DNA of 64,000 nucleotides, from contig CM055095.1 in assembly GCA_029204225.1 (NCBI GenBank), positions 20,389,348-20,453,347 of the forward strand. Direction: 5' to 3'. The position numbers and the translations under genes are program-made. Below the pieces are notes generated by a model that made no database searches, was not told the DNA's origin, and saw only the letters and a program-made list of their open reading frames with translations. Positions 21,662 through 32,835 of the stretch are shown one piece after another (position 1 is the first letter of the stretch; each line of letters opens with the position of its first letter). This DNA comes from Diphasiastrum complanatum. Its lineage: Eukaryota; Streptophyta; Lycopodiopsida; Lycopodiales; Lycopodiaceae.

Positions 21662-22515
21662 GGGGAGGTCCAGATCTAGCAGATCAACCGCCAACTATAC
21701 CGACAGTACAAGAGGGTCCATCCTCATCAAGGACAAGCCATTTATTCAGAAGGCCCATTAGCGTCGAGGACCAGATCCAGACCTTCTTAAAGCAGCATCC
21801 ACATGAGTCCTCGTGTGGTGGACGGGTTCTCAAATTTAAGACCTTCGAGATCGAGGTTGGCAAAGAATTGGACAACATACATGCACTGGGAGAGCAACCG
21901 GCATGGAGAATCACAGTTTTTGAAAAAACTCCGGAATCAATTAGGAGTTACATCGTCATCCCTCGCCAGTTGCGGGTAGATCCTTATTACGTGCCAATGC
22001 CATGAAGACAAAAATAGAAAGATTTGGGATTGGCTATGGATAAAATCACCTTCCATACGCCCAATTGGCCATTCATCCGTCAGCCTTACAGTTGGAACTT
22101 TTCAGTGGATTTCCACCGGGCCTTACAAGCATATCAGAGAGAGTATGTCCACTCTCCGGATCCAATGGTGCGACAATCGGCAATGTTTGCAAAAGATCTA
22201 ACTCTGTTGGCGTCACTGACACCCAAATGGGACGATTGCCTTCCTACCTTGGCATTTGATCCAAATAAGCCGATGGCTCTAGAGCAAATCAAAGATCAGC
22301 TGTCGATTGCTCGACTGTATTTCCGTGCGGCTATGATGGGAGGCTCTTGGGAATCCCGCTTCACCTCATGGACAACTTCCAAGTGGATTGTCGGAGCCCA
22401 CCATTGTTTCCTACCGCATAATTTGGATCTCAATACTGCACGTCTTAACTTTCTGGAGAAGGTGCAGTATCATTTAATTAAGATTCGACGCGAAGCCAAT
22501 AAAAGTCCCCAATAA
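21662..22515 (+). pseudogene. G1 extra 3' ORF, C-terminal part
   Basis: Between the RNase H remnant and the 3' LTR lies sequence homologous to the G2 extra ORF. It contains SSSRTSHLFRRPISVEDQIQ, ITVFEKTPESIRSYVI, a stop near 22004, and then an open frame of 163 codons (22024-22515) with QPYSWNFSVDFHRALQAYQR, KWDDCLPTLAFDPNK and ARLNFLEKVQYHLIKIRRE. I recognise no domain. It has no transmembrane segment, so it does not look like an envelope gene. The last block is well kept although the rest of pol has decayed. Confidence 0.7.
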
Positions 22516-22565
22516 CTGCATATTGCAGGTGTCGTGGGACCGCCACCAGTTTTGGTGGAGGATAC

Positions 22566-23313
22566 TGTTGGAGGGTTTACAGAGTCCAAGGCCACCCTAA
22601 CCCTAGTTGATAAGTGAGAGATATTTGGCACCCTGCATGTGTAAGTCCAACCCGATGATCACATAGTTATTTGATTGATTAGTTAAAAGTTAATAAAAGA
22701 CTTTAGGCCTTTTTGCGGGACTTTTAATGTCGCAGGGCCTAAATGTCAAGTTAGTGAATAAAGTTGGGTTTCCCTCCAATTTTGATGGTTCCCACACTTT
22801 TTTAAATTTGAATAAAAAGAGAGACAAGACTGGACCAATAGGATTCAGAGGCCAGGGTCCTCCTCTCTACTATAAAAAGAGACCAACTCGAGTTGTTCCT
22901 CATGTTCATTTCCTCATTTCAAATAAAGCAGATTGGTTCTCTTGTGTCCTTGCTCTTCCTCACTTTTCCTCCATTTCTCATGTTTTCTTTGGATTTTGCT
23001 AATTGTTGGATTTGATCATTATTGGGATTGCTATTTCTTATGCATTTTGTGAGAGAGAAAGGGAGAGAGAAGAGTAAGTTTCTATCATTGTTGTGGATTT
23101 AGGGTTAATGGAAGTAGGGTTAATGGATGTAGTGTTAATGCTTAGTGTTAATGGATGTTAGTGTTAGATGTGGATCCTCCATTCATATTGAAATCTAAAC
23201 TATACTATCGCTCTCATGGGAACGAACCTCCACGTGACAACTAACTCCGTCTCTTTGATGCTAGATTGACTAGATCTTGGATTCAGGTTAGGCAAGGAAA
23301 GAAACCCACTACA
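22566..23313 (+). repeat. 3' LTR of G1
   Basis: This 748-bp LTR follows GTTTTGGTGGAGGATAC, the purine-rich tract used for plus-strand priming. It matches the 5' LTR closely (about four differences in the first 100 bases). It lacks about 20 bases near 22943 that the 5' LTR has at 16884-16906. Confidence 0.93.
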
Positions 23314-23762
23314 CTAATGGAGGTTCATTATGTCACTCATTCATGGCCAAGTCGTCAAGGTTTGATGATATCTTGTGGCAAGATGGAGATGGAGGCTCAT
23401 TCATGGAGTTTTATGGTGGAGACATATCAAGAAAAGACAAAGGTGGAAGAGACAAGCAAGCAAATGGTCATCACTCACATTTATTGTTGGTTGCTGTAAT
23501 TTTCCAAAGAGTTCAAAGTTTAAAGCATGGAGGAATCATTTTATTCACATTCTATTTGGTTCTTCATGTTCTAGTTATATGTTGATGTGTAAAATTGATG
23601 TAAGAAATAGTGAAGCATCCAATTTGGACACTATTCTCTATATCAATTATGAAAGATACTTTAGAACCTTTGAAAGGAGATCTATACTTAGGATGGAGAT
23701 CATTCTAAAGTTGGATCAAAGTTCTATTGTCAAAACTATGCCAAAACTAGTTGAAGAGGGAG
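23314..23762 (+). other. C1 internal part right of G1, ending in a polypurine tract
   Basis: This stretch starts with the CTAAT duplication and continues C1. Short open frames show no domain. It ends GAAGAGGGAG just before the C1 3' LTR, a suitable polypurine tract. Confidence 0.7.
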
Positions 23763-24139
23763 TGTGAGAGATTTCAACTAGTTTAGTCTAGTTTAGTCAC
23801 ATTTTGGTAAATTGTCAATAAGAGGCTAAAACTCATTTTAGACTTAGAGATAAAATTTTTGAAGTTATATTAGTTTAAAATACATTCAATAAACACTTTT
23901 GAAAAGTGTGGAAAAGTTGGTAGTCGAGTTTGAGAGAGATTCAAATTTGAACTTTGGGTACATTGAATCTAGGCCCAAAAATAGTAGGGTTTACATTTTG
24001 GAGGGAAACCCAAGTGGCCAAATAGGGTTTGGAAACTCTATAAAAGGATGTAACTCATGGAGAGACACATATTCTCTCTTCTCTCTCTCATTTCATCATT
24101 ATACATGGTTCTCTTTGGGTTCTACTACTCATTGGTGCA
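23763..24139 (+). repeat. Truncated 3' LTR of C1
   Basis: These 377 bases match 11044-11420, including the TATA box. The match stops sharply at CATTGGTGCA, and the remaining about 276 bases of the LTR are missing. Helitron-like sequence begins at once. Confidence 0.9.
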
Positions 24140-25440
24140 TTGGAAATTGCCAAAGATGTAGTTTACTTGAAAAACTTGCATTCCGAAAGCAATTATACAG
24201 CCACGAACCAACTATGCAGAAATGGAAGTGACTTTGTAACGTAATTGTTGAAAGATGGACAAAAATATGTCAAATCAAGATCTGTAAGGAAAGCAATTGG
24301 CGCAATTGGTAAGAATTATATCGGAAGAACTTAAAACTTTCGTGCAATCAGATTTTTTCACTCGATAAGTTAAGGATATCAAATGAAACATCTATTAGGG
24401 TAAACAAAAGTTTCAAAAAACCTTTCATTTATTATATCTCTGTAACGAACATGTATTCTAAAACGGGATTTTTTGGGTTTCCAAAAAGAGGTTTCAAATA
24501 TTCAATTGTAGAAGAATATATACATTGGAAAAAAAGTAATACAGATAATGTAAAAATTGATTTTACAAAAACAAACATTATTACCTCCAACATCCTATAA
24601 TAAAATCAAAGATATGATACAAGATTAGGTTCGACTTATGTTTGTAGTTTGTAAACTACAAATTTAGACTGACATAGTTTAAGGGATTTGGTTTAAACTT
24701 ACATTTTCGAAGCATATAAGCTAAATTGTCAAAACATATAACATATAGACATACATTCGCACAAATTCAAGCAATTTTCAACAATTTTTCTGGAAGATGA
24801 ACAATATACTAAGTCAAGATCTATAAGCAAAGTAGTTGTCATAGTTGCTATCAGTGTAAACAAAAGTGCCAAAAATCGTGCATTTACTATAGTAGTTTAT
24901 ATAGCAAGAAAAATGTACCATCGTTGTTATTAACAAAGTCAAACATGACTAGAACTAAAAGCATTTGTGAGTTATTAAACATATATAGATACACAACTAT
25001 ACCTACGTTGTCATGTTCATGTTAAAACTTCGTTTCTTCATTTAGCATTGCAATGGCATTATCAACAGAGGTAGAGCATTCCACCATTGGCAAGTCAGCT
25101 TGTTGAAAGGCTTCCATACAAAGTTGTGAAGTACTTGCATCAGTTCTAGCGATCTGAGTAAAAATAGGCATGCGATCAGGTATAGAACTGCAACATACAA
25201 TTTGAACAAAGGATTTAGAAAACCAGATACGGAAAAAGCAAAATAATTGAAGTAAATAAGAAATTGCATTCTATCAAAAATACGTATATGTACCGTGTGC
25301 AAGGCATCTCCACTCCAATAAGATTGTTTTGACCATCAAGTTGATATTTTGCTTTTGTGTCAATAGCCACCATTTTTTCACGAATGGAGATTGGGTCTTT
25401 TTCATATGTTGTTGACAACGATTCAGTTAGGTCCAATATT
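24140..25440. other. Helitron-like sequence with unrecognised minus-strand exons
   Basis: 24440-24775 resembles 10715-11043, the upstream part of Helentron H1, though with many differences. 24221-24310 resembles 24775-24860, an internal diverged repeat. On the minus strand two blocks join in phase through a GT-AG intron: one ends VEMPC just before a donor near 25292, the other runs from about 25189 to a stop near 25032 and contains RTDASTSQLCMEAFQQADL. I cannot name the protein. The block may be the 5' neighbour of H1, separated from it by the C1 nest. Confidence 0.4.
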
Positions 25441-25469
25441 GTTTAAATCGAAGATTAAGATTATAGCAT

Positions 25470-25917
25470 AATCAATTCAAACTTCTGTCAAAAGTATTGT
25501 ATGTTTCTAAACTCTCTACAAATTTGTTATTAGTAACTATAATTACAGATTTAGGTCATAAGGGGAGTTTGAGTCTGATGAATGCAGAATTATCGATACG
25601 AGTAATAAGATCCTTGCACTTGCCAAAAGGCATGGATACTTATATAGATTGGCACATTGTTATTCTAATTCTAGTCAAGTCTTGATTACCTTTGTTCTTG
25701 TCAATAAAGCATTACTATGCCATCATATGAAAACTCCATCATTACTAGATGCAAAGTATTTCATTACCTTTATGGACGAATTCTCCAGAAGAACAACTAT
25801 TTACTTCATCAAACAGAAATCAGAAGCTTTCATCAAGTTCAGACAATTCAAAGAGCATGTAGAAAATCAAACTGGCAAAAAATTAAAGCACTGAGGTTTG
25901 ACAACGAGGGAGAATAA
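25470..25917 (+). pseudogene. Copia gag-pre-integrase and integrase fragment
   Basis: The sequence reads YVSKLSTNLL, LALAKRHGYLYRL and then YFITFMDEFSRRTTIYFIKQ, ending in ENQTGKKLK and RFDNEGE. These are the linker and first half of a Copia integrase (D-x-F-S-R-R and the second Asp in RFDN). Several frame changes are present. It is cut off at about 25920 by the leader of Gypsy G2. Confidence 0.85.
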
Positions 25918-25944
25918 ATCTCCACCAAATTCGACCTCAAGGGA

Positions 25945-26725
25945 AAAGACACAGCCCATGATCAGAGGAAATAACAAAAATCAGTCAAATCTGCCAGATT
26001 TTGGTCAAAAGGAGATAAAAAACGTCATCAGAGCTGATTACTTTTTACCCTCTTTCAGGAAACCTTCACCGAGTTACAAACACCTTTGGTTTTGTTCACA
26101 GAACCTTTAGTTTGAAGGACAAAGATTAATTCCCAACAGATTTTCAAAAACATCAAAAAAATCGCAAAAAAACACCAAAAAATCATCAAAACCCTAAAAA
26201 AAATAGAAAAAGAACCTTATCTCGATTCACTGTGCATAGGTATAATTCAGATCTATCTACTGCCAGGTCGGCAAAGAATAATACAAAAAATAAAAATATT
26301 TTCAGAGGATCAGTTGTCATATTGCCATATTTTTGTCAAAAAAGTCAATTTTTTGCAAACATATCAGTATTACTCTTGATCCTTTTCCAAAACCTTCGTC
26401 AAGTTTCCAAAAAATTCTATTTATAGTAAAATACTATTTTTGAGTTCGATGAAGATTCTTCTTGATCAGATCACAAAAAATCTTGAATTTTACCCTCGCC
26501 AAACTACAAAAACTATATTTTCTTGTATCAGAAACCTTCGTCCGATTTTCCATTGTTTTATTGTGTCAAATCTTCGATCTGAGAGGTCGGTGAAGGTTAT
26601 TTTCCAAGAAATTGTTAGAAAAGTTTTTCAGAGGTTTTTTTTTTCAAATAGAACTGTTGAACTTTCGTCGAGCCAATCTTCGCCTAGTGAACCTTTGAAG
26701 GCCAGTCCTATTTTTAGTCTCTGAT
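25945..26725 (+). other. G2 leader
   Basis: This is homologous to the G1 leader (for example 26440-26700 to 18000-18230), with the AACCTTCG-like motif at 26061, 26391 and 26533. It ends in a deletion that joins leader to the middle of gag at about 26735. Confidence 0.7.
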
Positions 26726-26734
26726 TTTTCAGAT

Positions 26735-28050
26735 CAAGTTACATTGAACGGGTGAAACGCCTAAGATCTGAATGCGAACCTGAGCTGATTAACGAAATGC
26801 CATGATTATGTCTTTTTTGTCAGGTCTACCTAAACGGATCAGACGTGAGCTGAAATGCCATAATGAGTATGCACTCTTACAAAATGTTATGGATGATGCA
26901 ATTTGGGAGGAGGATGAAGATTCAGATGATGAGCCGAATATCAATATATTGCCTTATACAGTAGGGCAGACTACTATGACATCCACCACTATTGCATCAA
27001 CGAATGCCAATGCTACTGCAGAAATGATGCTCAATGAGTTCGAGAAACTTGGGAAGAACCAACAAAAATAGATGGAAAAGTTGCAGTCGCAATTTGATGA
27101 GAAGATCAAAGCATTGGAAAATTTTCACGGACAAGCAAACAAGGAACCTGAAAAATTTGCGAAGACTTTTCCTACCATGGAAAATGTCTGGTGTTCTGTT
27201 TGTACAATAAATCACACAGCGAACGAGTGTCCTCAATTGAAAAAATGAATGAAAATCAATGTTTGCCATCTGTGTAATTCACTTGACCATGAGACTGCCT
27301 TTTGCAACTTCAACCCTCGGATAATTCAACAACGGTATGCCCAAATGGGATATCGAGAACCACAGTATGGAGGAAATTCAGCAGCTAGACCTCGACAATC
27401 TACTCTTGGATACCCGGAACGTTTAGCTTTACCTGCCCCACCAAAGCACTCCGCTCCTCCTGCCAATTTGATGGAACCAGGACCTTCCAGAAGTGCTGAG
27501 CAATGGAACTATGGTACTTATCAAGAAGGTGGATCTTCAGGTGGATCTTCGGAACAATATGCTATTTATATTGCCGCTCAACAACAAGCCTCTATAAATT
27601 GGACCAGAGCACCACTTGGATGCTTTGCAGGCGGAGAAAATCACTTGAGTTGCAGAATGTCCAAATAGAGAAAAATTTGTACCATTTTGTCGTGACTGTG
27701 GTTATGGGCATTGCTATAAAGACTGTCCAACAAGACCGAAGCCACCACCAGCTACAGCTCCTGTAAATTTGAAAACAATAAACCAAAGACCAATAGCTCA
27801 GATTAAATTAAGTGCACCCTTGATGGTGGTCAGTAGAGCACAGAAGCAGAAAGAACCAGTAGTGGATCCAATACCTGCTGATTCTATACCATTGAATGAT
27901 ACACCAACAACATCGGGAGTCTATCCAAATCTTAATACAGAAAAACAAAGATATTAGAATATGAGGCAGTGGATCAAACATCTGCAAGAAGAAGAGGAGC
28001 TTGAAGCTGCTAAAGCAACAGTTGAAGTTCATTCTTCACCATTGCAGAAC
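26735..28050 (+). pseudogene. G2 gag (N-terminus deleted)
   Basis: Gag starts at YIERVKRLR without its first about 120 codons. It has RRELKCHNEYALLQNVMDDA, a stop near 27069, zinc knuckles CSVCTINHTANEC and CHLCNSLDHETAFC, then a third knuckle with a Cys changed to Gly (CFAGGENH) and a frameshift, and the fourth CRDCGYGHCYKDC-like knuckle encoded near 27690. The tail (PTTSGVYPNLN) matches G1. Confidence 0.85.
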
Positions 28051-28059
28051 CGGAAGCAC

Positions 28060-29030
28060 CGCAAACAGAATTGCTCATGAACATTTTGTCTAGCAAGATC
28101 AATATTTCATTGGGAGTGATCCTGAAATTAGTGCCAAAAGCAAAAGAAGTCTTAACGCAAAGTTAGCTCAAGAAGAACCAGAAGTCCATCAAGAGCCACT
28201 TTTTTGTGCTCGATTGGAAGAATCTAACAAAGTACTCCATGTTGGAGCCGCTTGGGAAAGTGAACAAAAGAATATCACTCTGCCGATACAGCATAGACAA
28301 TTTTCTAAAAAAGCAATCGTGATAGATGGCGGTTCAGGAGTTAAACCTGATTTCTACAAAGCTATGTGCGAAATGGGGCCTTACAAAGATCAAGCCGTGA
28401 TCAAACGACAGTTCGTCCACAAGGCATGGTTGAAGATATACCTGTCAAAATTGCGGGAGTACAATTCGTCATTACTTTCGTAGTGATGAACCTACCAGAA
28501 GCGCCAAATGTCTACCGAGTTCTATTGGGACGTCCATGGTTACGAGTTGTGCAAGTAATTCATAACTAGGATACCGGAAAAATCAATTTTGAAAATTGTG
28601 AGCGTGCAGTTAAAATTGATCCTACAACTTGGACTATCAAACCAGTGGTTCAAAAAGAAGATGATGATTCGTCAAGAACGGATCATACTTGTGACCGACC
28701 AAAGAAAAATTTGGAAGTTCATTACAATTATCAAACAGATACTGTCAATTGGAATGAAGCTATTGCAACAATTGATTGTATAATAGGATATATGTGTCAA
28801 CAAGATAATCAATCAAATTTGAGTGAGATTTCCTTATTAGATCGAACTTTGGATACACCAACCAAGTTTTTACTAAATATACTGAATGTAGCCTGGATAT
28901 CAACAGAACCTATACCAGATCCGATTGAGGATGATCTCATACCAGTGAGCCATGCCTTGACTTATGATGACAATGATGAACTTACGGATGAGCAGATTCT
29001 AAATCATATGGATCCGACCAGATTTGGAGT
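28060..29030 (+). pseudogene. G2 protease and linker to RT
   Basis: The active site reads IVIDGGSGV, followed by a shift and then FVITFVVMNLPEAPNVYRVL and LGRPWLR. The linker from 28645 continues through LLDRTLDTPTKFLLNILNVA and DPIEDDLIPVSHALTYDD. The same linker is present inverted in G3 (47600-47860). Confidence 0.8.
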
Positions 29031-29405
29031 GTAATGTTCCTGATGAACCAACAATAAAACCATCCAAAACAGTTATATTGAAGGAATATAGGATCACAAG
29101 ATCGATGACAAAGAAACAAGCTAAGCAACATTATAATACGGTCCTCAAATGGGAAAATCCCCCTCAAAAGATTGATTCAAAAAAAGTGTCATCCTTACTA
29201 GATAAAGGCAAAAGAAAAGTCGAGAATGATTCTACAAGTTAGAATTTCTAGTAAGACATCATCGTCTAGGAAGTCTTCACCTTTGAAGAAGAGTTTATCT
29301 TCTCATAACTCATCACCTCCATGATCAATTCCTGCTAAGAAGGCTAAGCGAAGATCCAAGACAAATCCTTTCGAAAAAGAACAAGCAGATGTAGTCCAGC
29401 ATGAT

Positions 29406-30700
29406 ATGCCCGAACATTTTAAACGTTATACACTGGATGATGTAGTTATCATGTTACCTAAAGCGCATCATCAACCTGAAGAACACGTGCTAGAATCGAA
29501 AGAGGTTTACGATGTTCCAGCTGGGACGCAGCCAATGAATCTTGCCGAACCAAGAGAACTGAAAAAGATTATACAAGTTGGATCACAACTTAATCCTGAA
29601 CAGTATCAAGCACTACGCATGTCACTTATTAAGCATCAGGATTGCTTTGCATGGACTTATCAAGATCTGAAGGGTATTTGGACATCAGTGATTGAACATA
29701 CCATAGCTTTAGTACCTGATGCAGTTCCAAAGGTTACAAAGTTCTATCACTGTAATCCTAATGTTGCGGACCTGATAAAGAAAGAACTTCAGAGATTGCT
29801 TGACACCGATTTCATTTATGAGATCGAGCATACCGAATGAATTTCACCGATTGTCATTGTTCCTAAGAAAAATGGGAAATTGCGAATCTAGAGCGAAAGC
29901 TTATAGTTTCTTGGATGGATTTAGTGGTTACAACCAGGTTAAGATTGCACCTGCCAATCGTCACAAAATTGCCTTTGCAACAGAATGGGGCACCTATGCT
30001 TACAAAGTAATGCCTTTTGGACTCTATAATGCACCAAGTTCATTCCAAAGAGTAATGCAATTTTCTTTTAAAGATTATCTGCAGAAATTTCTTGAAATTT
30101 ACTTGGATGACCTGGGAGATACAGACCACCTGGATCGATTGGAAAAAGTATTTGAAAAATGCTGCAAATAGATTCGTCTAAATTTAGAAAAATGTCAGGT
30201 ATGGATTTTCCATGGAGTTGTGCTTGGACATGTGATATCGAGACATGGTATTGCCACAGATTATTCTAAGATCAAGATTATTGTGGAATTGCCACCGCCT
30301 ACAACAATTTGTGGAGTTTATGTGTTTATGGGTCATGGGAACTACTATCGAATTTTTATTATTTTCTTTGCGGATTTAGCACGACCTATATACAAACTGA
30401 CTGTTGTTCCTATTTGGAAAGTAGAGGCATTAGAAGCCTTTGAAAAGTTAAAAAAAGCATTAGCTTCAGCACCAATACTGTGTTGAATTTCATGTTCATA
30501 CGAATGCCTCAAAATACGCCATTGGATCAGTTTTGACGCAATCATATGACTATAAGAAGGATTACCCTATACGATTTGCAAGCAGACAGCTTACAGATTC
30601 GGAGAAGAATTATTCAACAACAGAACGTGAGGCATTAATCATGATTTTTTTTATCAAAAATTTCATCACTACCTCACGTTTCACGAATCGAATCTGCACC
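29406..30700 (+). pseudogene. G2 reverse transcriptase and RNase H
   Basis: From 29406 the frame has LVPDAVPKVTKFYHCNP and ELQRLLDTDFIYEIEHTE, then a stop and SPIVIVPKKNGKLRI. A deletion removes the next conserved block (CVDYRKLN region). It continues with FLDGFSGYNQVKIAP, VMPFGLYNAPSSFQRVM and the active site YLDDL near 30100. RNase H begins after 30486 (FHVHTNASKYAIGSVL, EKNYSTTEREAL) and is shortened by another deletion near 30680. Inactive. Confidence 0.88.
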
Positions 30701-30713
30701 AGTTAATACTGAA

Positions 30714-31989
30714 GTGGATGATGAACTGCCAGATGCTGCATTGTTCTATGTTGAAGCAGTACCGAAATGGGCAGCGGATATTGTTGAGTACCTGATGCTA
30801 GGACAACCGAATGACTCCTTGACAAAAGTACAAAAGAGACAATCGATTCATAAGACTCAACCTTATCAATTAATTACAGGACAATTGTATCATCGTGGAT
30901 CAGAAGATATTTTACGAAGATGTGTTTTACCTGCATGAAGTACCAGATTTAATCATGTTTTCACATGATAGCATGGGTGGAGGACACTTCTCTACAGATA
31001 TTATTGTTCGCAAACTTTTGCAATCAGGTTGTTGGTGGCCTACGTTTCATAAGGTCACAAAAATTTTTATTCAGACATGTGATGTTTGCCAGCGAGCACG
31101 ACAGCCTACTCGACAGAATTATGAACCCTTGCATCCGGTTTTATCGCAAGCACCATTTGAAAAATGGGGACTAGATTATGTTGGACCTATTCACCTTGCC
31201 GAGCACAGATCTCAGGCCCGATACATTATCGTAGCTACTGATTATATGACCAAGTGGGTTGAAGCCAAAGCTGTCAAAGTTGCTGATGCAAAATCTACGG
31301 CCAAGTTTCTATATGAAAATGTTATAATCAGATTTGGATGTTCGATCGAGATTGTCAGTGACCGGGGTACACACTTTGTTAATCAAACAATAAAGTGTTT
31401 ATTGGATTCTTTTGTTATACATAGATTTAGTACTCCCTACTATCCCAGAGGGAATGGCCAAGTTGAATCTTCCAATAAGATTCTCTGCACCATTACGACA
31501 AAGACAATTGAAGCGAGTCGGTCTGATTGGGAACATAAACTGTATGCCACGTTATGAGCATTCAGAACTACTTACAAAAATTGTACAAATCAAACACCTT
31601 TTCAACTGGTTTATGGTCAAGATGTTGTCATGCCAATTGAATTTTTAATCCCATCCTTATGCATAGCAACAAAAGAACGATTAAATGATGATAAGACTTT
31701 ACAACTCCGTCATGAAGCATTGCACAAGTTATGTGAAACTCGATTGATGGCAGTTCATGCGTTAGCAACAGAGAAAGCCCGCCGCAAGGCATGGCATGAT
31801 CGTCAATTGCACAAAAAAGATCTAAAAGTAGGAGATCTTGCATTGATGTACAAAACCAAGCTGATCAAGGGAAAGTTGAAGTTTACCGGTGAAGGCCCAT
31901 ATAAAGTGAAGGAAATCTTGAACTATGGCGCAGTAATTCTTGAGCACTTGGATGGAAAACGATTTGATACTCCGGTGAATGGTAGCTGA
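30714..31989 (+). pseudogene. G2 integrase
   Basis: A linker ending LYHRGSEDILRRC is followed, after a one-frame step near 30900, by the integrase. It has an HHCC zinc region (HDSMGGGHF and later CDVCQRA), the DDE core with Asp in GLDYVGP, Asp in IVSDRGTHF and Glu in GNGQVES, one TGA at 31555-31557, and a C-terminal domain (KKDLKVGDLALMYKTK, GEGPYKVKEIL). It ends without a chromodomain at 31987-31989, fitting the non-chromovirus Tat/Athila branch. It is the best preserved gene of G2. Confidence 0.9.
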
Positions 31990-32835
31990 TTACGCAAGTT
32001 TTGACAGCCTACTCCGCCAGTTCAGCAAGCCTGATCTCAATGGTTTTTTAATTTTTTGTTTTCAGTACTTAAATTGCTGAGTTTTTTGGAAAAAGACAGT
32101 TAAAAAAAAAAATACAAAAATTGAGCAAAGACTGATGAGCAAAAGTTAGAAAGTCATCAGCATGGAAAAAAGGAAGCACGGTATTTTTTTTATGAAAATG
32201 ACTTAGAAAATCACTATTTTGGTCAGATTTGGCCTATGCAGTACCAGAGACTTTCGTTGAGCTCTTAGACTGTACATCCACTCTAGATTTATCTAATTTG
32301 AGGTGGGCGAAGGTTCCTGTCTAGGACAACCCTAGATTTTGAGTCAGGCGAAGGTCCAATGATATGCCATTTTGGGAACCTTCGCCGAGCATCTTAACCT
32401 CATTATGAACCTTCGCCGACCTACTAGATGATCTTAAAATGTCCAAATTAGGTTGTCCATGGGTTCAGATCGTGAAAAAAGCATTTATGACAGTACTTGG
32501 GCAAGGACCCCGCTAGGCGAAGGTTCATCTTTCGTCAGCCCTGGAAAACGTTTGCTTGATAGGTTCAGATCCCGCGAAATCTTCGCTGAGATTTTTATAG
32601 TCTATTTTTATAGTACTGTACATGCCTGCAAATTTTTGTTCAGAATTGATCAGCCAAACTAGTATTCAATGTAATGGACCCACCAAATTTACCTATAAGT
32701 TGGCTAAATTCGATTCATTCCTCACTTGTGCTAGCGAAGCTCTTGCAAAATTTTCCTGCGACCAAAGCCTTCCAAAATTCCTGAACTGCTTTATGATATA
32801 CTTTCACACGTCTTACGTTACATTTAGGGTCACCA
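31990..32835 (+). other. G2 spacer between integrase and extra ORF
   Basis: This non-coding stretch has the AACCTTCGCCGAG motif at 32377 and 32408 and its reverse complement near 32307, 32347 and 32516. The same motif fills the leaders of G1 and G2. It may hold the promoter or splice acceptor of the extra ORF. Confidence 0.6.

Larger units (their letters stand above)
16511..23313 (+). mobile_element. Gypsy element G1, complete ends, lacking RT core and integrase
   Basis: This 6803-bp element has LTRs at 16511-17273 and 22566-23313 and is flanked by CTAAT on both sides (16506-16510 and 23314-23318), so the insertion is intact. Its primer site matches tRNA-Asp with one mismatch. Order: leader, gag with four zinc knuckles, protease, a joined RT/RNase H remnant, then the C-terminal part of the extra ORF. 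Most of RT and all of integrase are deleted, so it would need help from relatives such as G2. The tRNA-Asp primer and the extra ORF point to the Tat/Athila branch of Ty3/Gypsy. Confidence 0.93.
11044..24139 (+). mobile_element. Outer Copia element C1, host of two nested elements
   Basis: C1 has its 5' LTR at 11044-11696, primer site at 11697, leader to 12262, gag at 15119-16308, more internal DNA to 16510 and at 23319-23762, and a truncated 3' LTR at 23763-24139. The two LTR parts are in the same orientation and agree closely over 377 bases. C2 (12263-15053) and G1 (16511-23313) lie inside it. No pol genes remain, so C1 itself was already a non-autonomous or internally deleted element. The left flank is Helentron H1. 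Confidence 0.82.
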
